A DNA stretch of 26,905 nt from Sphacelaria rigidula (taxonomy: Eukaryota; Phaeophyceae; Sphacelariales). Position 1 is the first letter of the stretch, and each line of letters begins with the position of its first letter. Positions 1 through 10,906 of the stretch are shown here, in pieces. A program made the position numbers and the translations under genes. The stretch lies in contig CAXNAA020000128.1 in the NCBI GenBank assembly GCA_964200075.2, positions 1 to 26,905 on the forward strand, written 5' to 3'. A model generated the notes under the pieces. It saw only the letters and a program-made list of their open reading frames with translations, had not been told where the DNA came from and made no database searches.

Positions 1-1
1 G

Positions 2-646
2 GTGGCGGGGTGGCGTGGTTGTCCGCATGGCCATGCATGTCATAGTCATAAGACCATCGGCCTCGCATCCCTACAAAGCCGGGACGGAGCACGCCGGGTT
101 TTCGCCGGACCAAGGGGGGAGGATTCATGTCAAGCCCATGCAAGTACATACCGCCGCACCGCACTATTCCTGTTTTCCCCGGCGCATCCGGTCAACAGGG
201 AAGTTTTTGCAACAAAAAAACCGGCCCACAATCAACGCGAGAACTTGTCGGGATTTATGTGGGAGGAGAGAATTGGCTATTCACGCTTTTGTAATTATGT
301 AGTTCCGTCTGCACGTCCCGACCATAATGACCTATCACCCTCATCCTCCGAGCAGTCAAGCAGAACATGCTTCCGCATGAGAAGTGGTGCTGATTCTTGC
401 ATGGTGATAGTAAACGCACGTGGGACTGTTTACTTGAAAACGGACATTCGCGTGTCACCTCCTGATATGTCACACCCAACACATCTGAACCTTCGGGCCC
501 TATTGGTAACTTTTAGTTGCCGCTGGATTCGTAGTACACCCCTCCGAAAACCATCAAAGCTGACCGGCAAACTTACAGAGTCCGATCTCCACTACACCGC
601 GGCTCCCACCCCTCGGGCCACGAACAATTATCCACCATTGTCATGA
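2..646 (+). other. 214-codon open frame at left edge, coding status doubtful
   Basis: An uninterrupted frame runs from the window edge to a TGA at 644-646. The predicted product is basic and rich in Ser, Arg and His, with no signal peptide, membrane segment or motif that I recognise. Other frames on both strands are also open for 75-95 codons here, which argues that this is partly chance in sequence of balanced composition. A frame this long is still uncommon by chance, so it could be a decayed or partial exon cut by the window edge. No clear splice signals or neighbours help decide. Confidence 0.12.
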
Positions 647-1972
647 TCGTGGTCGCTTTGCGAGCTGGTTCGTTGGCGATGCCGGTGGCCGCTACAAAAT
701 GAAATGAATTCGTGTGCAACAGCAGGGAGAAATGCGGGTGCAGGAATCAGGACATAGATCACGACTGACGCTAACTATTTTCCTGGTTTCACCGTTTTCG
801 TACGCATCTTGGTAGTTTCATGTGCAAGACTTGTTTCTTTCCTACCTGTAGCTGACAGCAGAGTGGATAGAAGGAGTCACGACGGCTAGAACTGGGTGAA
901 TGGGTGAAGACTGTTTCCCCCGTAGGACGAGATTGTGAATAAATCATAAGACGAAGAAGATCAGAGAGTAACAGGTGATGGTATTGAAATACTCGAGTCA
1001 CCAAAGCAATAGGCAAAAAATTCCACACTGCATGCAGTACACGTTTCGACAATATCATCTCTTGTCCAGGGGGTGAAACACGTGTAACCCTAGCATTTTC
1101 CACTACATGCCAATGTCGCAGAACGTTGGTGAATATGTGGAAAGTAAGAACCGCCTCAGCACCGAAGAACAAACCTGGTCGTTTGCTTGATGTGATGATG
1201 CGGGTTCCGTTCCTTCGTATCCCGTAGCTGATGCGCCGGAAACGTTGTCTTTTCTGTGCGGTTGTTGTAATCTTCCCCGCTGCTGCTCCTTGGCAATAAG
1301 ACCGGTTAGGAAGACATCGCTATCCGCCTTAGCATCCTGCACATGAGAGTAAAGGCATCATGGCACAGCAGGAGAGGACACCACGTAACTTCACAAAAGT
1401 GTGTATCCTAGAAATTTAATCAAACTCCCATCACAACTCGCCGGTGTCAGGCCCCGCCTTAACGAGATCAAATAAATGGGAACTCACTGCAATAAGGGGA
1501 TGAGAACGGCGAACAGCTCACGCGCGGCAATAATTTGACGTTCCGTTTCGCATTTTAATGTCATCCTCACGAAGTTAACCGTTCATACCCCTGGAAACGG
1601 AGGAAACTTGGATGAGAATGCGAAATGGAAGGTGCGATGGTTGCCACGCGTGAGCTGTCAGTAATTCTCATTTACGTTTACATGCCCACTTTTCCCCGTC
1701 AAGACGGGACGGGACATAAGTGCTGCAAATTGGCAGTCCCCGTAGATGTATAAAATACAAGATGGATCTGCAGGTAACCTTAAGACTCTACACCGTGAGG
1801 GCATCTGGAGGACGTTAACCAGACCGATGCGGAAGTAAGGTAAAGTTTTACGGCCCTGCTAGTGGTCTCGATTGCGGAATCTTAAGCAAATAGTGCTTGT
1901 TCACCACGTACGGCACTTGTGTCTTGACCGTGGCGGAAAAGCACGCAGCATCCCTCGGTCTTCCTGCACGGC
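647..1972. other. Intergenic stretch, nothing convincing
   Basis: Only short open frames on the minus strand (about 789-1342) occur here. They overlap each other in different frames and have no recognisable content. I see no RNA gene, repeat array or convincing splice-bounded exon. Confidence 0.5.
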
Positions 1973-2145
1973 CTATGTCGTGACCTCGAGATGCCAATAG
2001 TCGACTAAAGTAATACCCGTGCATGGAATGTTGCTCCTTCCATTAATATACTTCCTTCTCTCTTGCAATATCTCCTTATTTTCCCTTATGCTCGTATCCG
2101 TGTACGCGTCTACCTCTGTCTCTTTCCGCTCACTTCCTCTACAAG

Positions 2146-2354
2146 GACAACAGCCCGGAAGTCTTCGGAGAGTTCGGAATCGTCCAACTACGACTTCTCT
2201 AGACGAATCAATCGCGTACGCGATACATGCGTACGTAGCCCATGAACACGGCATCAACGTGCAGAACAAGGAGCCGTGGAGCCACGACTTAAGCTGCATC
2301 ACTCTTGGGCACTGCACCAACGACATGGACAATCGGTTGCGTCCAGAAGAATGA
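2146..2354 (+). other. Possible terminal exon after a strong pyrimidine tract
   Basis: A long C/T-rich run (about 2105-2140) leads to an AG at 2144-2145 and a second AG at 2152-2153, which looks like a splice acceptor. The frame read after the second AG stays open to TGA at 2352-2354 and has a varied composition with several His, Cys and acidic residues. In the same frame, after that one stop, another open block continues from 2376 to 2648. Against a gene, a 131-codon minus-strand frame (1973-2368) covers the same bases and no upstream exon could be linked. I recognise no family. Confidence 0.18.
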
Positions 2355-2648
2355 TGGCGATGGAACAATCGCAGCGTGATACCATCAACTCACGAGCAAG
2401 GCGTGCACGAGCTCCCCGTGGATTCCGCCGGACTTGAGCTCTGGGAGAGGTCCGTGGTCATGCCGCCCCGTAAATCTGCAGCGTGGGCATCACAGTATGC
2501 AGGACAATGTGCGGTGAATAGCGCTCCTGTGGACCCCAGCGGATACGTCGAGTCGCTTCACGACACAGTTCGAAGTTGGCGAGTTTGCTCGCTCTCTCCC
2601 GACGGTCGCACTTTAGGCTGCTGGCGCGGTACGTATGCGGACACATGA

Positions 2649-4667
2649 GTAGGCCTCGCGGATTGGCGCACTTGAAACGACGCCAAGTGGAAGGTCACCA
2701 ACCGAGTACGAGATCATTAGTTCGACACAACTTCACCACACGAGCCAGCCCAGTGACGGCCAAGGACGAAGGAGAAGGTCATCTCATACCCCTTCAACCG
2801 TTACCTGTATCGTATGATCCAGTCTTTCTCTAACGTAGGGTTTAGCCATGTATAATAAGAACATGTGCAATCATTCATGCAGTACCAGCACAAAAGGAGT
2901 GCCAAAGACAAGGCTGGTACGCTGGGTACGTCCCATCCACTGCTCGCCAATGTCGCAGTGAACGAAAGTGTACACTCCACCACACTGCAGCGCGTTTTCC
3001 GGCGTTGGAATGTTCATACAGCACCCAAGGTGAACGCGGCGCTTGGTACGTGAGCGATGTACAACACTTAGATCTGAAGTGCGATAGGATTCACCTGTGG
3101 TCGAACTTATCATCTACTTGCGGTACAACGTTCGCTCCCCCGGCATGTGTCTGTGATTCCTGCTCTAGATCATCAGGAGTACCGACCGACCCTGAAAGCT
3201 TGTCCTCGGAGGACTTCGGCTCTGATTGGAACCGGTGCACAACTTCACCGCGAACAGTGAATGTGCTTTGAATACCCACGCCGGATGGCATCGCCCCCGC
3301 ATCCATTAATAGCCGGTTTTATGGGTGTGTTCACTTCGCTCGTATGCCCCGCGCGTTGGAATAGATGCTCATGGCCCTCAGACCCGCAGTCAGGTTCACG
3401 AATGATTGCGTTTTCCCAAGAAATAGGAACCCAGGGATGAGACAACGAATATGGAACAGACAAACAGTCATGTGCAAGGGATCCATATGTGTCACAGTGA
3501 ATCCAGAGACTGTAAAACATTTAGATGCGGTGTGGATATTATTGGATGATCTTGCAAAATGACCAGAATCGAACGTCATTTGGAATATAACTCAATTCCC
3601 CGCGGAAAACATGAATCTCTCCGCCGAACAGGCGACACCTGCCGTGCTGGCTGGCCTTCCTAATTACGCGGGCACGGGGCTTGACCAGTGAAGACGGTGT
3701 GTCAGGTGCATCGAATGTGGAAGTATGTTGGCGTCAATTACTCTGACGATCTTATTCCAGCAACGTGCTCGATAAGCTACAACTCGCACATTTCCAAAAA
3801 AGGCCAGCTGTCGTGATTGTCGTGGAGTATACTGTTTGCGTTGTCTGTCCCGTGCACGAGCATCGACAGCGCAACACCTACCCCATGTGACAAGGGACGA
3901 GGCCTCTACTGTTTCATGGTATGAGTAAATATTCAAATATCCTATTCCCACTCATAGCAAGATGAGGCAACGCTCGTCGATATTTCAACTGAAAATCACT
4001 GCGGTGCAAACCCACACAACAGCTACTTCGGCCGTTTGCACTGGTACTGCGCGGGACGGCATGATGCGGATTGTTACCCAGGTGCTGCGCAGTTGGTGGA
4101 TAGAAAGCCGGAGCGGGAGGACGAGAAGACATTATCATGGCCAATGAGCCCTCCGCAGGAGTTGTCTCGCCCGAGGTATGTGCAATATGCATATATAGTC
4201 AATGGATAGTCAATGGATATACCCAATAAGCCAGGTGCGTACGGTGAGTATCGCACGTCACGAGGTATAACACCCCCCAGTACCATGTGTGTGTTCCGAC
4301 CTCAACTTTCACAAGTAGAGCAAGCCCCCTGCGCTCTGTACTGATGAAATGCTCCATTCATCGCAAAATGTTCAATAATGCCACAACTTTTGGCAGCGGA
4401 GAATCGAGGTTCAACAATATTGCTTCAAGCATGGGGTACAGTAGCGTTCACGGTAATGTACTGTTCTGTCAGTCGCCCTTTCATCCGTTGGTGCTATTGG
4501 GTGCAGGCATGTCCATATATGCGTTCGCGCTATTTAAATAGAAGTAGCACCGGGTGATGGATATCGGTCTGTACCATGTATACGCTGTAAGTGTAGACTT
4601 CAGGCTGATTCGCGCTTACCTACCTGAAAACACTCATCCACAAAACGTCACGCCGTTTTCTATTATA
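2649..4667. other. Intergenic stretch with short overlapping open frames
   Basis: Open frames of 60-95 codons occur on both strands (for example 3005-3271 plus, 3245-3520 minus, 3664-3951 minus) without recognisable content or consistent splice boundaries. A small direct duplication of an 11-bp unit, AGTCAATGGAT, is present at about 4197-4219. I see no other structure. Confidence 0.45.
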
Positions 4668-4700
4668 CTTGCTCTGTCTCAATAGTCTGGGAACTTATGG
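4668..4700 (+). repeat. Left terminal inverted repeat of the 721-bp element
   Basis: It begins CTTGCTCTGTCTCAATAG directly after a TA and pairs with 5357-5388, with one 2-bp indel and a few mismatches. Confidence 0.7.
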
Positions 4701-4902
4701 ACTTTTAATTGTTCGCGTATGCACACTATTCCGATCATCCTACAGTTGGGTTTGTTGGAAAGATGAAGCGCCAACGAAGCTGATGCAGCAAAAAATATTA
4801 AAAGTCAGTTGTCCATACTAAAATGAAGTCAAAATATGCCCATTTTGCCCCTTTTTTGAGAATATTTTTGAGAGCACTAACCGACACTTTTTTTCACCCC
4901 GC

Positions 4903-5112
4903 CAGTGTCTTGGTTTTAGTGTGGTTTCTGCAAGTGTCTTGGTTCCAGTGTGGGTTCAATATTATATTGGTTTTAGTATAGGGGAAAGCGAAATGGATAC
5001 GTAGGGATTGGGATAGGGCCCTACTGGTGTTTGCTTCGCCCCGCAAGTGTCTTGTTTTTAGTGTGGGTCACTATTGTACTGGTTTTAGTATGGGGATGCG
5101 ACATGGATCGTT
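4903..5112 (+). repeat. Diverged direct repeats inside the MITE
   Basis: The motif AAGTGTCTTGGTTTTAGTGT or a close variant occurs at about 4904, 4932 and 5045. A second motif, TGGTTTTAGTATGGGG, follows two of them (about 4967 and 5080), and an ACATGGAT-like block closes each unit. This fits a partial internal tandem duplication of about 110-140 bp. Confidence 0.65.
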
Positions 5113-5335
5113 GAGTACAGGGGGGTTAGGTTTAGGGTTGGGGATAATTCTTGGGGGTTTTAAGTGTTGTTTTCTCATAGTGCCCCCACTGGAAGGTGGT
5201 CAAAATACGGCCATTTTCGGCCTGACTACTTTTTTGTTAGGCGGTAGCCCATGCAGGGTAGTGCGCAAGAAAAAAAAATGTGTGTGAACCCAAAAAACGC
5301 TCAAGCTTTCGAAAAAGTTATCGCCAAAGACTTCC

Positions 5336-5353
5336 GAGACCGTTAACGGTCTC
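5336..5353. repeat. Perfect 18-bp palindrome
   Basis: GAGACCGTTAACGGTCTC reads the same on both strands. It lies about 4 bp inside the right end of the TIR element. It could be a protein-binding site or a hairpin stem; nothing here decides. Confidence 0.8.
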
Positions 5354-5356
5354 TCC

Positions 5357-5388
5357 CAACATAAGTTCCCAGACTAATGAGACGGAAG
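5357..5388 (-). repeat. Right terminal inverted repeat of the 721-bp element
   Basis: Read on the minus strand it begins CTTCCGTCTCATTAG next to a TA (5389-5390), mirroring the left end. Confidence 0.7.
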
Positions 5389-6949
5389 TATAGGGTTTAG
5401 ACCAACGGTCTGCCGAGAGGAAGGTTCTAACCATGTAGACCCCCCCCCCCCCCCTACCCGGAGGGCAATTTTTTGAAAGTTGCCTCATATTTGTCTTTTT
5501 TTTATCAAAGAGTGTCGAAGAAATTGATCAAGGAACACTGACGAAACCTGAAAAGTCTGGTGGGCTTCGAGATGTTCGTACAGATATTTATGCTGCTTGC
5601 CCGCTCTGTCCCGATGACCTCGGATAACGGCTACGCTCACAACAGGTTGGCACACGAGCGCACGGTAGTGACAGCCTGTAGCCAAAGTAGCAACATCATC
5701 TCACCCCTTTTCAAACTTGGGGCAGCGGCCGTTCCGAAAGATATATCGGAACCTGCGCTGTAGATGGAGCTGCTGAAGGTGAGCTCGGGGGGGACGGGGT
5801 GTCTGCCACTTCAGCTCCCTCCATGCCAAGGATCTGCTCACACAGCAGCTGATCGCATCCGCCAACTCGTCGGCCATAAACTAAGGGATAATAGGCTGGG
5901 TGCCCCCCCCTTCAAAAACTCGATTTTTAAATCTTTGGGCCTACGTGTCCAGAACTTTTCTCCCGGCAAACCCTTGGTTTGACCCTGAAATTTTGCACGC
6001 TTTTGCTATGGGCCATTTTGCAAATTTTGAAGGTCGGGATTCTGTTCCCGTTGTCCATATGGTAAAAAAAAAGTCGAACAGCAAGAAACCCTCGTCTATC
6101 AAAAGTTGCGTAATGACCCACTTTACATTCATGCTAAGGTTCGCGCTCTAACTCCTGAAAACGGCGTGAATTTTTGCGCGTATGTGCGATGACGCGAGCT
6201 TGAAACGTGCAAACTCCTCACTTCTTGGTTTTAGCATACAGACGTCTCTTTTGGGCGAATTCAAAGTTGAGGCGAGAAGGACTGTATGCGATTTTCAAGT
6301 TTCTTGATCAAACTTTGTACGTGTGTTCCTTGGACTATCCCAAGACGCATCACTTTCTTTCTTTTCGTCTGAGGCATCTGTACCGCTTTCCGGGGGTATT
6401 CACACTGGGACCCCGGGAGTCGGTAGAGAACGGAGGAAGTTTGAAATATTGTCCAGAATCAAAATTCACTATGAGGAGCATCAATACCCACGGAACTGCC
6501 AACTTTGGGGGCGACCTGAGCTTCTCCACGATATGCGACTATTGAGTAGGTAGTGTCAAAGGCTTTTGCGGACGACACAATTTTGGGTGATACGCGCGAA
6601 CCAGCCTGTACTCAGTACGTTTGGTTATGCTTCATCCACAGTTCGATGGAGGCCTGATATGCGGTGCGGCGGTGTTCGAGCAAAGTAAGGAAATAATCAT
6701 GATCCATACTGATCATATATCAAGCCCGATATTCCCCAGTCGCCGACTCGAGGGGAAGTGCCTCCGTCAATAAAGATCAGAACCCATTATATATGCTCGT
6801 TAGAACGGCAACTTAAGAGTAGAAGTGCTCGCTACAGGTGGCACGTCGTGCTCCCAAACTTTTGTCAAACAAATTCCACGCTCGGGGCGCTGAGCACAGC
6901 TTCGACAATTTTCGTTCGTTTGAGCATTTTTTTAGGGGAATGCTTCTGA
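5389..6949. other. Intergenic stretch with a C15 tract and A/T-biased middle
   Basis: A run of 15 C lies at 5440-5454. From about 5900 to 6550 the sequence is dense in TTTT and AAAA runs and has short open frames on both strands (for example 6207-6545 plus) that overlap in different frames with no recognisable motif. I see no convincing gene or RNA. Confidence 0.45.
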
Positions 6950-6997
6950 ATGAGAGTACTCGAAACTACTTTCCAACAAAACAAATCTAGCTCAGCC

Positions 6998-8853
6998 ATG
7001 GATAACAGGAAATCTGTGCGAGCACAGAGCACCGAGCAGCTCTCGAAGACTCGAAACACTTCGAGTGCTTCTACGTCAAAAAAGGGATGGCTCGGTCAGG
7101 GCTTAAGATTCGTTGTGGGTTTAACACTGGCCGGCAGTATACTGATCCAAAACAAAACCGGAAAAAGTGGCGGGTGTTCATCGGTGCACAGACGGGGCCT
7201 TAGAGATAAAAAGGTGCTCCTATGTAAGCTCTCTTGTGCGTAGCTTTTGTGCAGCAAACAAAGCGCAAGAGATGGTAGTCGATGCGAATGTAACAGTGTG
7301 TCCGCTCACCCATGGCTCAAAATCGTCGACGGTTCGTTTTGTCACAGCAGTTGTTGTGCAGTCTTCGATCTTGTACGTGTGAGTCACCCAGTGTATGTTG
7401 TTTCCTGTGAGGACGGCACCCTGCGATCAGCACAGCAGGCTGCAGTACAGCGGGTCCAGGGTACACCGTAGTACATACAGTATCGCGTGGACATGTAGGA
7501 GATTTTGCAAGGGCCGCAAGCGCAAAAATTGGGGCACCACACCTCTCGAACCAAAACTCTAGCCCTTGAACGGTGCTACCAGACCTCTGCCGCCTATTCC
7601 TTCATGTCACGCATGCCATTTTGCCACTACGAATTGAAATTGTTCCCCCTGCGGAGCCTTGTTGGTACCGATCGAGCTGTCAATGCCAAGATTATGGTAT
7701 ATGGTGGTGAAGAGTTTGGCCAGACAAGACGCAGTGCGGTAGTGGCACTTCCGTATTTCTCTGCTATGGTGTGCTGTTCTATCGCTATTTGATGACCCGA
7801 ACCGAAGAAGAGGGATACGGGAGCCGATCGTGAAAAGCAAAATATGCATATTTGTTCTTGCCTCATTGAACTCGTACTGTTTTTGCTTTCCAACATCGCC
7901 TGAGCAATTCCGTACGGTATGTCAGGCGTTCATCTAACTTTATATTTGTTTCGCTGCTGAGCAAATGATGTTTTCTCTCGCCTGGCTGCGATACCAAATG
8001 CGTCGTTCCATGTAGACTACGCGCGCGTTTCTGTTGCTCTCGGGCCTATGAAGCTACTTCCTGCAATCTTGAAATCCGTTATAGGCCGTACCCCCCCCCC
8101 ACACACACATCCCCCCCCCTCCACACACTGGTCTTTCTCGACTTTTTTCTGGAGCGCAGCATACTGGATAGCCAGTATACCCAGCGAGATTTCTATGTGT
8201 TATTGGCGGTTGCCATGACTCTTCGTGAGTACTTTCACACGACTTGTCCCCACCCGGTATTGCTGTAAGGGCATGGTTCTACAGCCATCGCCCGATAGAT
8301 ACATGATGAAGTGATGCCCGATACAAGATGCTACCCAGAATGAGGTTTTCTCTTCTGCCGTCGTTTTTCTCGTTGTATTCTCTTATCTCGCGGTCGTAAA
8401 AGTTGGATGCCCCCGGTGCATTACCGTTCTCTGCACGCGTTGCCCACAGTTATGTTGGTCGGCGTATAAGCACGAGCTGCGAATTCACAGCACAGTGCAC
8501 CTCGAGCCCCACGCTGGCCACGGCACCACTGGCCTCCCTCAACAGGCGATGTTCCGCTTTGCTGTGCCACCGAGTGTTCGGCGAAATTCAAGGTTAGTGT
8601 TTCTTGTGGAAGGGCTGATAGTGGGAGTTGGGGGGATCATTACCGCTGCCAATGCAGTTTTTTATAGCAAACAGGAGGTTGGATCGCGTGCAATGCAGTA
8701 CACGCAGTCGAGCTTTCGACTTTGGAGATCTCTCCTGCAGAAGCATCCCCACATGAAAGTGAGTTCACGAACGCTGTATTCGCAGATACGGACTTGAAAC
8801 GATTTCCTTTGCGTTCAAAGGGTGGAAAAGACATCAGAGCGCAGTTGATTTGA
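6998..8853 (+). CDS. Possible multi-exon gene with very short introns, function unknown
   Basis: Proposed exons are 6998-7166, 7255-7378, 7431 (or 7445)-7494, 7583-about 7768, an unresolved stretch, then 8491-8592 and 8668-8853. The start lies in GCCATGGA; an earlier in-frame ATG at 6950 is the alternative. Exon 1 predicts a Ser/Thr/Lys-rich stretch and then a hydrophobic segment (LRFVVGLTLAGSILIQ). The introns 7167-7254 and 7495-7582 are both 88 nt, and 7379 begins GTGAGT. The 8593-8667 intron begins GTTAGT and ends in a T-rich run plus TAG. Phases agree at each proposed junction (1, 2, 0 and, after the gap, 0). The last exon is acidic and Ser/Thr-rich and stops at TGA 8851-8853. The link between 7768 and 8491 is not solved and I recognise no family, so the model could be wrong in part or whole. 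Confidence 0.28.
7167..7254 (+). other. Proposed 88-nt intron
   Basis: It starts GTGGCG and ends TTTTGTGCAG. Removing it joins a phase-1 exon end to a matching phase-1 exon start and extends the open frame by 41 codons. Confidence 0.3.
7495..7582 (+). other. Proposed second 88-nt intron
   Basis: It starts GTAGGA, ends GGTGCTACCAG, and joins two phase-0 blocks. The upstream block would otherwise stop at TGA 7567-7569. Confidence 0.25.
8091..8128 (+). repeat. Low-complexity poly-C and CA tract
   Basis: Ten C are followed by a short (AC) run, then nine C and CTCCACACAC. This is simple sequence, probably length-variable. Confidence 0.85.
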
Positions 8854-9365
8854 CAACAGTTGCTATGTTGTCTGGGTATGTTTATTTTGGCATCTGGGTG
8901 GTGGATGTGACGTGGGTGATGTACCTCCGGGTGGCGACCAGTGTAGCTCATCAAGCTAGCGTGTACTTATGTTCCCCAGCAGCAGCGGTACGTGTGGCAA
9001 TTACCTCAGTAGGGCTACTACTACTACGAGCTGGGACAGCCTACAAGCGGATCCGTAGGTTGTAGGCCCATGCTCACCTCATTTTGAGGGTTGGACTTTC
9101 AAATTTGGTACGGGGAATCGCTAGGACATGATTCAAAAACGTAATTTTGGGCCATTTAGATTTTCCTTCACTTATAATTAGTTGGGTGCATTTTGTTTTT
9201 TGCAGTATGATCTTTCGACTCTCCATAATCAATTTCTAATCACAATCTCGAAATGTGAACTGAGAGGCTGAGTTAGGGGCCAAAAACAACGTCCACTTTT
9301 TTCTAAACGTCCTTAACCCATGACAAATAACCCCAAGGTTCTGAACTTTTTCCTACAATGGCCTA
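8854..9365. other. Spacer with a hydrophobic short open frame
   Basis: A 71-codon plus-strand frame (8850-9065) encodes a Val/Ala/Leu-rich membrane-like stretch ending in RIRRL. It sits in a different frame from the proposed exon that ends at 8853, and I could not join the two by a credible intron. After 9065 the DNA is A/T-rich with no gene. Confidence 0.35.
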
Positions 9366-10312
9366 GAAAAGGTATACCTTCTCGTTTTTCGCCTAAAAAA
9401 GGTACGCAATATGTCCCGAAACGCGAACACAGCGGAACACGCCATAGAGACCGTTTTCGCTCCGATTTGTTTACTCACATCACTCGGACGGCGGGGAGGA
9501 GCTTGGCATCCGGGCCTCGCAAAAAAACGGGGAAAACAATATGTTACTCGCGACATATGGCCACGCGAAAACGGACGTGTCGCCTCCAGAAACCGCTTCC
9601 CCTTTCTAGACCAAAACTTCACCAGGCATACCTGGTTCAGGAATACTTTTTTAGTCCTACCTCATCTGGGTCACCGATCGGCCGAGGACGTACCTGTGCT
9701 AGGCCATCGTTTTCTACACTGTACCTGATGCGGCACATCGCGCGCAAGGGAGCCTACGCGCCGACTTCAACCACGGCGCCCACACATTCGGCTCTTTTCC
9801 CGCTCATTTGCCGTTCACGGACGCCTCAACGACCACGCCCCTCTCTTCCCGGAAATGGTTCTAGAGTCTCCGCATCGACACAATAAGCGGACTCACAACT
9901 CGCCGCGCGTCGGTCTTGTGTGATCCGGGGAGTTGTGGAATACCGTACTGTGGCGATCGTGGGGCTGGTGTGGGGATCAAGCTAGGCTCTTCCGTCCCCG
10001 ACGGGCGGTTGTCGCATCATCGATGGCTGGTCGAAGCAACGGATACAGCACTGGCCGTCACGCATATAAAAATGGGACAGAACAGTAATCGTGTTCAGCA
10101 CTACAGTACAGAGTAACGTGCGCCCAACGAAAACACTCGCGGAACACACCCATCACGTCGATCGGGTCCGTGCATGGCAATCACCAACGGCCAGCGAGAA
10201 GTTCTGAATGTGTCCGCAGAAGATACTGTAGTGCTAAATGCTATTACTATTATGTCCCTATTTTGATATGCATGACGCGGCCAGTACTGTTATGCCCGTG
10301 AATGAAGGCCCT
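9366..10312 (+). repeat. Left arm of the fold-back element
   Basis: It pairs with 11094-11943 on the other strand and is interrupted at 10046-10289 by a nested MITE that the right arm lacks. A 188-codon open frame (9320-9886) runs through the arm and the right arm keeps pieces of it. That is expected from nucleotide identity alone, so I do not call it a gene. Confidence 0.75.
10046..10289. mobile_element. Nested 244-bp Tc1-like MITE
   Basis: The ends are CAGCACTGGCCG and, on the minus strand, CAGTACTGGCCGCG. The terminal inverted repeats extend about 65 bp (10046-10109 against 10224-10289) through GCATAT, GGGACA, AGTAAT and AGCACTACAGTA blocks. The termini resemble the known Tc1 end (CAGTGCTGGCC). 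The left flank is TA. The corresponding site in the right arm of the fold-back element has no insert and retains only three extra bases. No transposase is encoded. Confidence 0.78.
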
Positions 10313-10399
10313 AGCGACCAGGAATCCGTGGGCAACAAACATAAAAAAAAAACGCGGAAGAATAATGAAAAATGAAGACGTCATGGACTGATCGGACCT

Positions 10400-10906
10400 G
10401 TGTCGAACCTCTGCCGAACCTCTGCCGAACAGAACACACTTTCCATCCCAAGTTACCTAGGTTTAGAATGCGACACAGCTATCATGTTTCCATCGCGTTT
10501 TTCTCGGGATAGGAAGCAAACCGGCCTGTGGCACTTCACAGCCCCCCGCACACACACTACACCTTGTCAGTGTGACTGCGGAGTTGCTCAATTCGCCACA
10601 GCGGATCCGAAAAGCCCCAGAATGTTGAAGGAAACGCGTTTTTTAGTACATTATGTGTTCGGCGCAGCGGTTCGCAGAGTGCTGCGGCCTCTGCGGCACG
10701 CGTTACGGTATTCCGTCGCTACACTGACTAGTTCTGGTGTGTGGGAAGCGCACGTATCAAGCCGCAGTCCAATGCTCAGCTTCGTTGCCGAGAAAACTGC
10801 GTTGAAAGATAGACACAGCAACATACTGCAACAAGAGGGGCACAACAACACGAGCAGCAGCTTCTATCCTCCTGTCGTTGTAACCCTGTGTACAGGTGTA
10901 CAGTAA
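10400..10906 (+). CDS. 168-codon open frame in the loop of the fold-back element
   Basis: This is the longest frame in the loop and does not extend into the arms. The product would be basic, with a Cys pair and a segment rich in Arg and hydrophobic residues near residues 85-115 (LVHYVFGAAVRRVLRP). I see no transposase catalytic motif, helix-turn-helix or zinc finger. Its 5' end overlaps a short tandem repeat (10404-10430), and minus-strand frames of 66-70 codons overlap it, so it may be a chance frame. Its position makes it the only candidate for an element-encoded protein. Confidence 0.18.
   Translation: MSNLCRTSAEQNTLSIPSYLGLECDTAIMFPSRFSRDRKQTGLWHFTAPRTHTTPCQCDCGVAQFATADPKSPRMLKETRFLVHYVFGAAVRRVLRPLRHALRYSVATLTSSGVWEAHVSSRSPMLSFVAEKTALKDRHSNILQQEGHNNTSSSFYPPVVVTLCTGVQ
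10404..10430 (+). repeat. Short 12-bp tandem repeat
   Basis: The unit CGAACCTCTGC is repeated two to three times just before and inside the loop frame. Confidence 0.7.

Larger units (their letters stand above)
4668..5388. mobile_element. Stowaway/Tc1-mariner-like TIR element (MITE), 721 bp
   Basis: The two ends are inverted repeats of about 32 bp. The core AGTCTGGGAACTTATG at 4685-4700 is matched exactly by its reverse complement at 5361-5376. Outside that core both sides carry a CTT...GTCTCAnTAG-type end with a 2-bp indel. The element is flanked by TA on both sides (4666-4667 and 5389-5390), the target duplication expected for Tc1/mariner elements. Ends with a GTCTCA core next to TA resemble Stowaway MITEs. 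No transposase frame is present, so it would be non-autonomous. The interior holds a diverged direct duplication, a copy of telomere-like TTTAGGG and an 18-bp palindrome. Confidence 0.7.

Noticed and set aside
2341-2379. A short frame reading VQKNDGDGTIAA, similar to an EF-hand calcium loop
   Set aside because: Only about 28 codons are open, the first loop Asp and the final Glu are absent, and no flanking helices or paired hand exist. Chance similarity is more likely.
8495-8797. 100-codon hydrophobic frame, considered as a small membrane protein or PEX11-like piece
   Set aside because: Resemblance was too vague, and a competing frame with better splice signals covers the same bases.
9320-9886. 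188-codon frame in the left fold-back arm as a gene
   Set aside because: The right arm shows indels and stops in the matching frame, several other frames are open, and no motif is seen.
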